Below, piece by piece: positions 54,225 through 64,000 of a stretch of 64,000 nt of DNA. The notes beneath the pieces were generated by a model. That model did no database searches. It was given only the letters and a program-made list of their open reading frames with translations, and was not told where the DNA came from. The position numbers were made by a program, and so were the translations under genes. How positions within the stretch are numbered: the stretch's first letter is position 1; the number at the start of each line of letters is the position of its first letter. Source of the DNA: Phascolarctos cinereus (lineage: Eukaryota; Chordata; Mammalia; Diprotodontia; Phascolarctidae); contig NW_018343954.1 in the NCBI RefSeq assembly GCF_002099425.1, positions 22,715,501-22,779,500 on the forward strand, in the 5' to 3' direction.

Positions 54225-54515
54225 ATGTGATTAAAGATCGTCCACATCCAGAACGCCCCTTGACCCCAGTGACTCTAGGAATGCCAGAGATGGATACAAG
54301 ATATTTCCAATTCCACCAGGCACCAGATCAACCCCAAACATTCTTGTTTTAGGTTACCACACCCAGGAGTTCCTGAGGGGCCCATCCTAAGTTGCTGTTT
54401 TGGGTTACAATAAACTTCTACCTATCTCAAACTACTTTATTTTTAAGCTGTCCTCTTGCAAAATTGCTTAGCTTTTGCTTAACTTAACCTGGGGAGGGAG
54501 AGCCATCCTTTTTTT
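54225..54515 (+). mobile_element. Possible old LTR fragment (fossil)
   Basis: A patch richer in G/C than its surroundings (ATCGTCCACATCCAGAACGCC, CCCATCCTAAGTTGC), with AATAAACTTC at about 54411 as a candidate poly(A) signal followed by a C/T-rich stretch, recalls an LTR R-U5 part. No defined ends and no retroviral genes nearby. Family not assigned; old and incomplete. Confidence 0.25.
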
Positions 54516-54584
54516 TTTTTTAACCATCCTATTTTGAAAAGTTTGTTCATATGCTTTCAAAATGTAGCTTTGGGGAATACCTTT

Positions 54585-54850
54585 TAGCTTTGTATATTAT
54601 TATTAGTGGTGCATATATCTTGGATACGAAGTTCTTATTCAAGAAAAAAAAGATGTTGGCAATTTATTATTTTACTTATTCTATATATATAAATTTTGTT
54701 TGTACAATAACTTTTTCATTTTTGTGTAATCAAAATTATTTTATCTTTCAATTTATTATGAATGTCTTTATCCTTAGTTTTTTAAAGATTCACTTCCCTC
54801 TCTCCATTATCAACAATTTCTTTACCCAGCTTATTGTCTTCCTCCTGTTT
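54585..54850 (-). mobile_element. Old L1 ORF2 fragment
   Basis: GTGTAATCAAAATTATTTTATC and the preceding AAGTTCTTATTCAAGAAAAAAA match, in antisense, the late ORF2 part of marsupial L1. It is separate from and more diverged than the large L1 that follows. The 124-codon plus frame here is antisense to it. Confidence 0.45.
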
Positions 54851-54949
54851 CAATCTTCTACTGACATTATTGGAATCTCTAATTACCACATGGTTCACTC
54901 TTCTGATACTCTGGCATTAAAGTAACAAGCCATTTTCAATGCTAATGTT

Positions 54950-55012
54950 CTTTATACTTATTCATACATATATGTATATATATACATACATATATATTAT
55001 ATGTGTATATGC
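54950..55012. repeat. TATG/TATA microsatellite
   Basis: CATACATATATGTATATATATAC and similar, at the 3' boundary of the L1. Confidence 0.9.
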
Positions 55013-58000
55013 ATTTATTTCCTAATTACATGTAAATTTTTAGTAATATATTTTTTAAATTGAGTTCCATATTCTTTCCCTACCTATTGATCCTCCCTAC
55101 TCTTTGAGAAGGCAAACACTTTGATTTTGCCAACTGTACTTCCACATAAGCCATGTTGCAAAAGAAAACACAAACAAAATAAAAACAATAAAAAATATAC
55201 TTCAATTTGCATTTAGTTTATCAGTTCTTCCTCTGGAGAGAGATAGCATTTTTCATAATGGATCCTTTGGAATTGTCTTGGACCATTGTCTTGACTAGAG
55301 TAGCTATATTTTCCAGTTGAACATCTTTATAATACAGCAGTTACTGTGTACAATGCTCTGTTCACTTCACTTTGCACAAGTTTATATAAGTCTTCCCAGG
55401 TTTTTCTGAAAGCATCCTGCTTGTCATTTCTTATAACAAAATAGTATTCCATCACAATCATATACCACAATTTTTTTTCACCATCTCCCAACTGATGGTT
55501 ATCCCTTTGATTTCTAATTCTTTGTCAACACAAAAAGAGCTGCCAAAAATATTTTTTCTTTTTGCACAAATAGGTCCTTTTCTCCTTTTCTTTGAGCTCA
55601 TTGGGATACAAACTTAGTAGTAGTATTGCTGTGTCAAAGAGTATGTACATCCCCTCTAGCATTCATCATTTTTCCTTTTCTGTCATATTACTCTACATGC
55701 TAGATGTGACACGGTATCTCAGAGTTGTTCTAATTTGCATTTCTCAAATCAGTATTGATTTAGAGAACTTTTTTCATGTGATTCTTGATGGATTTTATTT
55801 CTTCTGCAAATTACCTCTTCACATCCATCTACCATTTGTCATCTAAGGAATGGCTCTTATTTTTATAAATTTGCCTCAGTTCAATATATATTTGAGAAAT
55901 TAGGTCTTTGAGAAACTTGTTGCAAAATTTTCTCCACAATTTTCTGTTTTCCTTTTAATTTTGGTTACATTAGTTTCATTTTTGCAAAAAATTGTTAATT
56001 TTCTGTGATTAAAATTATCTGTTTTATTTTCCCTAATCTTTTCTATCTCTTCTTTGGTCATAAACTCTTCCCTTATCCATAGATCTAACACATACAATTT
56101 TCCATTCTCCCCTAGTTGACTTATGATATCACCATGTATGCCTAAATAATTTGTCCATTTTGACTTTATCTTGATATATGGTGTGAGATGTTGGTCTATG
56201 CCAGTTTCTGCCAAACTGCTTTTCAGTCTTCACAGTTTTACTTCTCTGTTGATGAGGGTTTTTTTTTTCCCCTCAAAAAGCTTGGATATTTGGGTCTATC
56301 AAATGCTAGATTACTATTGTTGCTTACTGTTGTGTATTGTATGCCTACTCGATTCCACTGATCCACCACTCTATATCTTATTAAGTACCAAATTGTTTTC
56401 ATGGTTACCACTTTGTAACATAGTTTGAAATCTGGAACTGCTAAGCCACCTTATTTTTTTCATTGATTGCTTTGATATTCTTGACCTTTTCTTCTTCCAA
56501 AAATCACTATTTTTTTATCTCTATAAAATGATACTTTGGTAGTTTGATTGCTATGTCAGTGAATAAATAAATTAATTTAAGTAGAATTGTCATTTTTATT
56601 ATATTGACTTGGCCTACCCATGGGCAATTAATATTTCTCCATCTTTTAGATCTGTCTTTATTTGTGGAAAAAGGGTTTTGTAATTGTGTTCATATAGTTT
56701 CTGGGTTTATCTTGGCAGGTAGAATGCCAAGTATTTTTAATCTTGCCTGCAGTTATTTTAAATGGAATTTCTCTATCTCTTCCTGTGGGCTTTTCTTGGT
56801 GAAATGCGAATGATTTATGTGGATTTATTTTATATCCTACAACTTTTCTGAAGTTGTGAATTGTTTCAACTAGTTGTTTTAGCTGAATCTCTAAGATTCT
56901 CTTTGTATATCATCATATCATCTTCAAAGAGTGACAGTTTTGTTTCCTTATTGCCTAATTTTATTCCTACAATTTCTTTTTCTCATTCCATTGCTATAGC
57001 TAGAATGTCTAGTACAGTATTAAATAGTAGTAGGATGATGAACATCCTTGCTTCCCTCCTGATCTTACTGGGAAGGTTTCAAGTTTATCACCATTACAGA
57101 TAAAGCTTGCTCTTGTTTTTAGATAGATGCTATTAAACTTTTTTAGAGAAAGATTTCGTTGATCCTTGTGCTTTTTAGTATATTTAATAGGAATAAGAGT
57201 ATTTTGTCAAAGACTTTTTTTCTGAATAAATTGATATAATCTTATGACTTTTTTGTTTTTTTCTTAGTGATATGATCAATGATGCAAATGGTTTCTCTAA
57301 TATTGAATATTGAGTCCCACCTTGTCATAGTGTATGATCTTTGCAATGCATTGCTATAATCTCATTGTTAATGTTTTATTTAAAATTTTTGCATCAATAT
57401 TCAGCAAGGAAATTGTTTTTTAGTTTTCTTTCCTTGTTTTTGCTCTCTATGGTTAAAGTATCAAAGACATATTTGTGTCATAATTTTTTTTGTAGGACTC
57501 CTCCTTTACCATTTTTTTCAAATATTTTATATGTCTGGTTTTAATTTTTCCTCAAATGAGTGGTAAAATTCACTTGTAAATCAATCTGGTCCTAGGGATT
57601 TTTTCTTAGTGAGATCATTTGTAGCACTAATTCAATTTGTTTTTCTAAGATATAGTTATATTTGTATTCTATTTCCTCCACTGATAATCTGGACAATTTT
57701 TATTTTTTACAAGTATTTATCCATTTCACTTAGATTGTTCATTTTACTAGTGTATAACTGGGCAAAACATCTCCTAATAATTGTTTTAATTTCATCTTCA
57801 TTAATAGTGCATTCACCCTTTTCATTTTTGATATTAATGAGTTGATTTTCTTCTTTATTTTTAATCAAATTAATCAATGGTATTTTAAATTTTGTTCTTT
57901 TTTTCCCACAAAACTAGCTCCTATTTTATCTTTTAATTCAGTTTTTATTTTAAATTTATTCATCTCTTTTGCTTTTCAGGAATTTTATTTTGGCATTTGA

Positions 58001-58802
58001 TTAGGGATTTTTAATTTGTTCTTTTCCTAGTTTTTTTAAAGTTGCATTCCCAATTTATTGATCTGCTCTCTCTATTTTATTGAAGTATTAATTTAATGAT
58101 ATAATTTTTCCTAAGTATTGCATTGACTGCGTCCCATGAATTTTAGTATATTGTCTCATTGTTATAATTTCCTTTAATGAAATTATTGATTGTTTCTATA
58201 ATTCATTCTTTGACCCACTCATTCTTGGAGATTAGATTATTTAGTTTCAAAATTGGCATTTAATCCATGCTTCCATGACCTTTCATTAAATGTAATTTTT
58301 GTGGCACTATACTCTGAAAAAGCTGCATTTAATTTCTGCTTTTCTGCCTTTGGTTGTGAGGTTTTTATGCCCTTACACATGGTCAGTTTTTATGAAGGTA
58401 CTACATACATCTGAGGAAAAAAATTATCCTCCTTTCTATTGCCAGTTTTCTCTAGAAGTCTATCATATCTAAATTTTCAAAGATTCTATTCACCCCCCTG
58501 ACTTATTTCTTACTTATTTTATGGTTATATTTATATAGCTCTGAGAGGGGAAATTGTGGACCCCCTCTAGGATAGTTTTATTATTCCCTCATTTAGTTCA
58601 TTTAACCTTTCCTTTAAGAATTTAGGTTCTATTTCATTATGTACATATGTTTAGTATTCACATTACTCATTGCATATAGTACATGTTGCAATATGTAGTT
58701 TCCTTATTTATCCCTTTTAATTAGGGATTAATTAATTAATTAATTAGTTTTGCTTTGTCTCAGATCATGTTTGCTACCCCTGCCTTTTCTACTTTAGCCT
58801 GT

Positions 58803-59006
58803 CATTTTAATTCTCTTTTTGCTTTTTATTTTATTTTTATTTTTTTTGGCTTTTTAGGCAATTGGGGTTAAGTGACTTGCCCGAGGTCACACAGCTAGTA
58901 AGTGTCAAGTGTTTGGTCTGAGGCCGGATTTGAACTCAGGTCCTCCTGACTTCAGGGCCAGTGCTCTATCCACTGTGCCACCTAGTTGTCCCCATTTTAA
59001 TTCTCT
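58803..59006 (-). mobile_element. tRNA-derived marsupial SINE in L1 endonuclease, 14-bp TSD
   Basis: Body 58817-58992: ATTTTTTTTGGC tail, TAGGCAATTGGGGTTAAG, GGTCACACAGCTAGTAAG, GAGGCCGGATTTGAAC, GTGCCACCTAGTTGTCCC. CATTTTAATTCTCT is repeated exactly at 58803-58816 and 58993-59006. The minus frame starting at 59090 runs from L1 endonuclease into this SINE. Confidence 0.93.
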
Positions 59007-59326
59007 ATGCATGTCTCTTAGTTTCAAGTGTGTTTCTTGTAGAAAACATATTGTTGGATTGTAATTTCTAATCCGTTCTGCTCTTTCCATTTTATGGGTG
59101 AGTTCATCTCATTCACATTCACAGTTATGATTACTAACTGTGCAATTCCCTCCATTCAATTTTCATCTGTTTCTCCTTCTATTTTCCTCCCTCCTCTAAA
59201 GTCTGTTTTGCTTCTCATCACTGCCTTTTTTATCTGCCCTCCTTTCTATCAGTCCTCTTACCCTTCCCGTGCTTTTATCCTCTTCTGCTCCTACTTCCTT
59301 CCTGGGTAAGATAGATTTCTATAATA

Positions 59327-59367
<41 letters not shown>
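59327..59367. repeat. (GT)n microsatellite inside L1 inter-ORF region
   Basis: About 20 GT units. Confidence 0.95.
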
Positions 59368-59370
<3 letters not shown>

Positions 59371-59868
59371 CCTCTTTTCGAAGCTCTTCCTTTCACATCT
59401 CTTTTATGTGACATAATTTCCCACGTTCTTTCTCTACCTTCTTTCTTCTTCCAGGGCATCCCTCTTTCTGACCAATTTTTTAACATCTTCCCAATATAAC
59501 CAACTCATTTCTGCAGCCTTTTCCTATATAGAATCTTTCTAACTGCCCTAATAATGATAAAATTCTTCAAAGACACACATATTATCTACCCATATCGTGA
59601 GATAAACAGTTTAAACTTATTGAATCCTTTATAATTTCTCAGATTTACCTTTTATGCTTCTCTCAAGTGTTGCACTTCAAAGCCATTTTTTTTTTCTATT
59701 CACCTGTGGTCTTTTCATCAGGAATGCTTGAAAATCCTCTATTGGATTAAATATCTTTTTTTTTTCTCTTGAAAGATTATATTCAGTTTTGCTGGGTAGG
59801 TAATACTTGGTTGAAATCCCACTTCTTTTGCCTTTTGGAATATCATATTCCAAGCCCAGGGTTATCAA

Positions 59869-60149
59869 GTCCATGTACCAATGGACATTTATAGGCCCAG
59901 AGCACCAGCAACAATTTAGATTTCCTAGACCATCAGACATCAACACTTCATGGAACATATTTGCCTTTTATCTTAAGTAAATTTTCTCCTAAAAGTGGTT
60001 AGTGGGTGATTTACAAGAGTAAAGCAGGGAACTAAAGTTGCAGCATTAAGGAGTTTAAACTCATATAATGAAGGAGGATAGTAGCTTGATTAATCTTTAA
60101 TGAAAGAGAATAATGTATAAGATTTTAATATCACATCTCTCTTCAGTCT
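59869..60149. other. No recognisable feature
   Basis: Unique spacer after the L1 truncation point. Confidence 0.4.
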
Positions 60150-60300
60150 CCTCCAAGAACAATCAACACTTGGCTGTTTCTACTTCCTATCTATCTCCTC
60201 ATTCTTCATTTACTGTTATCTGACTTTGTTTCCTTGCTATTATTTTGAAAATCACCTTTCCAAAGTCACTCATGATTTCCATTTCCCAAATCCATTTTTT

Positions 60301-60505
60301 AAAAATAAGAATTCTGGGGGCAGCTAGGTGGTGCAGTGGATAGAGCACTGGCCCTGGATTCAGAAGGACCTGAGTTCAAACGCAGCCTCAGATATATAAC
60401 ACTCATTAGCTATGTGACACTGGGCAAGTCACTTAACCCCCACTGCCCAACCAAAAAAAAAACCCAACAACAATAAAAACAAAAAACAAAAATAAAAATA
60501 ACAAT
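60301..60505 (+). mobile_element. tRNA-derived marsupial SINE with 12-bp TSD
   Basis: Body 60313-60493: GGCAGCTAGGTGGTGCAGTG (A box), GACCTGAGTTCAAACGCAGC (B box), GGGCAAGTCACTTAACCCC, A-rich tail with CAACAATAAAAAC. AAAAATAAGAAT (60301-60312) and AAAAATAACAAT (60494-60505) differ at one base. The target TT/AAAA is the classical L1 endonuclease site. Confidence 0.92.
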
Positions 60506-60992
60506 CCTGCTCTCCTTGATTTTTCTATGAGATATGATACTTTCGATATCCCTCTCCCATTTTCTGATGATGTTATCTGCTCTACTGAATTTCATGACAT
60601 TGCAATCACCTGGATCTCCAAATCTGACTATTGCTTTTCTGACCCATTGGCTTCTTTTCCTTCTTTGATCTTATGGTCACCTTCCAAGTCTCTGTCCTCT
60701 GATGTTTCCTCTCTCCCCTCATCTTCTTAGTCAATTTACTCCCCAAACATACCTCCATCTTCATTTCTATGCATTTTTATCTTAAACTTCTAGCCTCATC
60801 CCTCCTGATCTGCAATTCTAGAATTTCCAGATATTTATACAGTGAGCATTGCTAGCTATATATCCTTTCAGTATTTCAAACTCAACATTCCCAAAAATGA
60901 ACTCTTCCTTTTCAACCCTCAAAACTATTTCTCCTCTTAATTTCTCTATTTTTGTTGATAGCAATACCAATTCTCCCACTCACTCATGCCCC

Positions 60993-61126
60993 AGGGGCAG
61001 CTATGTGGAGGAGTGGTTAGAGTACTGGCTCTGGAGTCAGGAAGACCTGAGTTCAAATCTAGCCTTACACACTTACTAGCAGTGTGATCCTGAGCAAGCC
61101 ACTTCACTCTGGTTACCTCAAAAAAA
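60993..61126 (+). mobile_element. tRNA-derived marsupial SINE
   Basis: GGCAGCTATGTGGAGGAGTGG, GGAGTCAGGAAGACCTGAG, GATCCTGAGCAAGCCACTTC, short A tail. GCCCCAG before and ATCCCCAG after may be the duplication. Confidence 0.88.
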
Positions 61127-61474
61127 AATGTATCCCCAGCAGTATATATAAGCAGTGGCCAAATCCTGTGAAGTATATTTATACACTATCTTATTTAACC
61201 TCTTGTGTTATTCCTTCAACTACCACCTTAGTTCAGTTCCTAATTACTTTTCATTTACAGGCTACTGAAATAGCATGCTAATTGGTTTCCTTAACTTGAA
61301 GCATTCCTTTCTCTAATCTAACAGTGTTAAAGTAGTCTCCCTAATTTTAAATTCTCACTCCCCTTCTTAAAAAAATCTGTATTGACTTCTCATTTTTTTT
61401 TTCCAGAAAAAGCAATGATATAGCATGATATTGGTCTCCTGGGGTCCAAGCAGTGAAATCAAATCCTTTTATGT

Positions 61475-61620
61475 GAACGTTCTGCAAGTACTTGAAAAGT
61501 ACTACCATATTGCCCACCCTCACCCTCAATCTCCTCTTCTGACATGACATTCCTATTTCCTTGTATCCTCTCATTAAACAAGGTCTGCAACCTCTAATCA
61601 TCCTTTTCCCCTTTTTCAGT
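61475..61620 (+). mobile_element. L3/CR1-like 3' UTR fragment
   Basis: TGCAAGTACTTGAAAAGTAC, CAATCTCCTCTTCTGACATG, CTCTCATTAAACAAGGTCTGC follow the CR1/L3 end (CTTCTCTTCTCCAGGCTAAACA...). Diverged. The following TGCCTGGAATGGCTTCTC is an L2-like piece. Confidence 0.35.
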
Positions 61621-61754
61621 AGGTTCTCTAGCTTCTCCTGAACTTAACTAATTCTGCTTCATTGTTCACATTGCCTGGAATGGCTTCTCTCCTCCCCCTT
61701 CTCTGGCCCTCACATCAGCATGCACTTATTTGAAAATATAACAACATAAAAAAA

Positions 61755-61985
61755 CACCACACCATTTATATAACACATTGTAGTTTGAAAAAAAAACCAC
61801 CTTAAATATTATCTCATTTTATCCCTGCAAAAGTGCTGGAAGATGTTATTACTATCCACATTTAACAATTGAGAAAACTAAAGTAGATAAAACTTAAGTG
61901 ACTTGCACAGGGTCACATAGCTAAAAGGTGTCCTAGGCTTGATTTGAAGCAGGGCTTTATCTACTGAGCCACACACTTAGCTGCC
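61755..61985 (-). mobile_element. MIR-type SINE
   Basis: CATTTATATAACACATTGTAG, ATTATCTCATTTTATCCCTGC, AAGTGACTTGCACAGGGTCAC and CACTTAGCTGCC. Confidence 0.7.
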
Positions 61986-62174
61986 TAGGTGTTAGAATTA
62001 CACCTATGATGATAATTTTGGTTTTAGTCAAGTCAAAGCATGTTTAATAATGTATCCCCCATGCCTATCATAATGTCTTCTACAAACAGAATTTATCAAA
62101 GGAATTGTGATTTTGACAACATTCCCTAATGATCTAAAACTGTCTATGACATAGTAGATGGTATTTGTAAATGA

Positions 62175-62375
62175 GGTAGTATTTTTAAAGTGCTAAGCAC
62201 AGTGCCTGGCACTTAGTAGGTGTTTAATAAGTGCTTAATTTTTTTTTCCTCATTACTTAAGGGGATTTCCTGGAGTACATATAGGCTAAATAGCTTGCTT
62301 AGGGTCACACAGCTAGTAATGGGCAGGATCTGAACACGTGTTCCTAAAACCAAGCCTGGCACTCCCTCTACTCCA
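62175..62375. mobile_element. L2/MIR tail (+) next to MIR fragment (-)
   Basis: Plus: GTGCTAAGCACAGTGCCTGGC, TTAGTAGGTGTTTAATAAG (62190-62240). Minus: TTGCTTAGGGTCACACAGC, CCTAAAACCAAGCCTGGC (62250-62375). The 128-codon minus frame 62213-62599 crosses both and is not a gene. Confidence 0.6.
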
Positions 62376-63779
62376 ACACATGCTATTTCTAATTTGCACA
62401 TAGTAGCAATTAATGACAATTTACTGATTTGAATCATAATTGATTGTATTTCTTTGATAATTATTCCTAGTGTTTTTCCTTTCACAGGGGACCTAAAACT
62501 GGAGTCCACAGGTTTTAGAGAGCTGTTTGGATAAATTTCAGATGTCCATGAACTTGAATAAGAAAAGATTATGTCATATATTGAGTGAAGAAATTTCAAA
62601 CTCTATTTCCCAGTTTTGTTAAAATATTCTCATATGTGAATTTGAAAGATTTGGAACATGCTTATTAGCAGGTCCAGCTCTCAAGCTCTTGAAAGTGCAA
62701 CTGGAGTTTATAAGAAAAAGTTATCAGGATCAAAGCCTGTTCATCAGGCTAACTTCCTGTTCAGGATCAGGAGACTAACTATGTTCAGTTAGAGACAAAG
62801 GCATTTTCCTTTTTAATAATTTTAAAAGACCATTTGAAGAGGAGAAATAGGTGTCTCATGATGTTAGTGATCTTTCTTCTTTTATGTTTAAAAAAAGAGT
62901 AAAATTGATATTTCACTGGGATAAGAAAGGTGAGAAGGGGCTTTCCCTCTTAAGTATTTAAAGAATGCCTTACAGAGCTTATAAAAGGTTTGGCCAATTT
63001 ATTTCTGGAACTAACATCTATCAGGAAAAGAAGAAATGCATTAAACCTTATACTTTATCATAGATTGTTAGCTTATAAGTATCATTTATTATATAGTATG
63101 TAATCATGTATTTTGACACATTCAAAGAGAAAATTCTAAAGCTCTGCCCTCCTATAGTATAACTTCTTTCTAATAATAAAAATCAGCCCATTTTTACTTC
63201 CAGCTCCTAATCTATTTTTTTTCCTTTGTACAAATTTGAATGACCTTTAAGCACTCATTCTTTAAGCTTTATATACTCTTTTGTCTATACAAAAGCGATA
63301 GTCATCACTACTGAAGACTAATGAACTGGATGGCACATTACTTCCTGGCTGAGCTGCCCCTGCCTCCAGCCTATCTGCAACTTAAAATCGGTGACAGCAC
63401 ACCAATGTAACCGCTCTATCCCTCCCACACTCACTTCTTGATTTGGGTTCAGATAAATTTTGCTTCCAGCAAAACTGAATAATGACTGCATCCTGGATGT
63501 TGAAAAAGCAGTGACACCTTCCCAAGCCCCCAAAAACACACAGTATATGAAAAGAACATTCAGGAAGAGGGTCAAGTAGGGGAGGAAGAGATCCTAGAGG
63601 CTGTCCAAAATGGCTATCTATTCAGAATTCTCTGGCAAAGGCCATAATAGGCACAGTAACAGTTAATAATAAAATAGGGTCTGTCTTTGGGCACAATAAC
63701 AGTGCATAATAACATTCCCCCTCCTCTTCCTCAGTCTATCTATGTCTTTGGCAGTAATACATCTTAGTATTTTTCCATA
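62376..63779. other. 1.4-kb repeat-poor block
   Basis: No repeat named. 63320-63600 is G/C-richer than the surroundings; an 85-codon minus frame there (63318-63575) has no known motif, though its start is hydrophobic. Confidence 0.35.
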
Positions 63780-63985
63780 GGATAGATCATAAGTCTAGAG
63801 CTAGAAGGGACCTTAGAAGCCACTTAATTCAACTTCTTCATTCTATACATAAGGACAATGAGGTCCAAAGTGTCCCTAATATTAAACTATCAGGTCTTGG
63901 AGGGCAAGATAAATATCTGCTTTGTTTAATTTGAGTGTGTGGGGTTGAGTTTTAATCATTTAGTTCCTTAATAAATAATAATGAT
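63780..63985. mobile_element. MIR fragment (-) followed by L2 tail (+)
   Basis: Minus MIR: CATAAGTCTAGAGCTAGAAGGG, ACAATGAGGTCCAAAGTG. Plus L2 tail: CAGGTCTTGGAGGGCAAGATAA, TTAGTTCCTTAATAAATAATAATG. Confidence 0.55.
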
Positions 63986-64000
63986 GACAATTTGTAACAA

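Larger units (their letters stand above)
55013..59868 (-). mobile_element. L1 LINE, 5'-truncated, 4.9 kb
   Basis: Minus strand, from 59868 down. ORF1 C-terminal end: EYDIPKGKRSG, YLPSKTEYNLS, IEDFQAFLMKRPQ (59860-59680). An inter-ORF region of about 550 bases with a GT repeat. ORF2 from about 59150: endonuclease VNEMNSPIK and RNYNPTICFLQETHLKLRD (split after this by a SINE), then LISKNEWVKE near 58220. Reverse transcriptase: IISIYSEKKSLTKY (57201-57240; human IISIDAEKAFDKI) and LFEDD at 56917-56931 (usual FADD box, A to E). Late part: GLAVPDFKLCYK near 56430, and KSKWTNYLGIHGDIISQL near 56150. 3' UTR to 55013. Many stops and frame breaks, so dead. The 5' end is truncated inside ORF1, as is usual for L1. 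All plus-strand frames here are antisense. Confidence 0.88.
60150..61350 (+). mobile_element. L2 late ORF2/3' UTR, split by two SINEs
   Basis: AAGTCACTCATGATTTCC; after the first SINE ATCCTGCTCTCCTTGATTTTTC; TTTCAGTATTTCAAACTCAAC, ATTCCCAAAAATGAACTC (L2: TTTCAAACTCAACATGTCCAAAACTGAACTC); TCTATTTTTGTTGATAGCAA; after the second SINE AGGCTACTGAAATAGCATGC (L2: GACTATTGCAATAGCCTCC). About 900 bases of L2 once the SINEs are removed. Confidence 0.65.

Noticed and set aside
54551-57845. Series of plus-strand frames through this region
   Set aside because: All antisense to L1 ORF2 sequence on the minus strand.
60313-60400. tRNA gene suggested by A-box and B-box-like sequences
   Set aside because: Part of a dispersed SINE with an A-rich tail and target duplication; it lacks a cloverleaf with a 3' acceptor partner.
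62213-62599. 128-codon minus-strand frame
   Set aside because: Crosses an L2/MIR tail and a MIR fragment; a repeat-derived chance frame.

Overview
The window is AT-rich, repeat-laden vertebrate DNA, and the repeat types say metatherian (marsupial). The strongest indicators are copies of the tRNA-derived SINE that opens GGCAGCTAGGTGG..CAGTGGATAGAG and ends CAAGTCACTTAACCC, a second SINE type with the same kind of head and a BovB/RTE-type tail, L1 and half-L1 (HAL1-like) elements of the marsupial kind, and a dense background of old MIR/THER and L2 copies. The species cannot be resolved by eye. I see no complete protein-coding host gene, no rRNA or functional tRNA gene, no CpG island and no CRISPR array. 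It reads as intergenic or intronic DNA. Most open frames are antisense or chance frames inside LINEs and microsatellites.

Layout. 0-4 kb: a plus-strand L1 endonuclease fragment, CA and TA microsatellites, MIR copies and two tRNA-SINEs. 4-7 kb: mostly repeat-poor. 7-13 kb: a run of SINE, MIR and L2 pieces, a CT microsatellite and a solo LTR (11.75-12.28 kb). 13.5-14.7 kb: a decayed RTE-like LINE with a readable reverse-transcriptase segment. 15.1-16 kb: a minus-strand L1/HAL1 5' remnant. 18.8-20.5 kb: a pile-up of MIR and SINE copies with nested insertions. 21.1-22.1 kb: a Tigger/pogo-like DNA transposon with matching ends and TA duplications. 23.8-31 kb: L2/MIR pieces, two of them split by younger SINEs. 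31.2-37.2 kb: two minus-strand HAL1-like (ORF1-only) elements in tandem, the second apparently full length with target-site duplications. 37.5-43.5 kb: a TACA/TATA microsatellite, an L2 split by a SINE, and a repeat-poor block. 43.9-50.1 kb: L2, MIR, a BovB-tailed SINE and the 3' region of a second RTE-like LINE. 50.1-51.4 kb: a repeat-poor block holding a 69-bp segment with good splice signals on both sides, the best candidate for a host exon. 55.0-59.9 kb: a 4.9-kb 5'-truncated minus-strand L1 with readable ORF1 end, endonuclease, reverse transcriptase and C-terminal parts, with a SINE inserted in its endonuclease. 60-64 kb: an L2 split by two SINEs, more MIR copies and a repeat-poor end.

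How the parts work together. The SINEs carry no proteins and would have moved using LINE machinery. Seven SINE insertions and one HAL1-like insertion keep clear target-site duplications that mostly begin with A/G-rich bases, in several cases after TT, as L1 endonuclease sites do. Nesting gives relative ages: L2 and MIR are oldest, HAL1/L1 intermediate, and the tRNA-SINEs youngest. Family names come from recalled consensus sequences and protein motifs, not from a search; boundaries of old repeats are approximate, usually to within about 20-40 bases.
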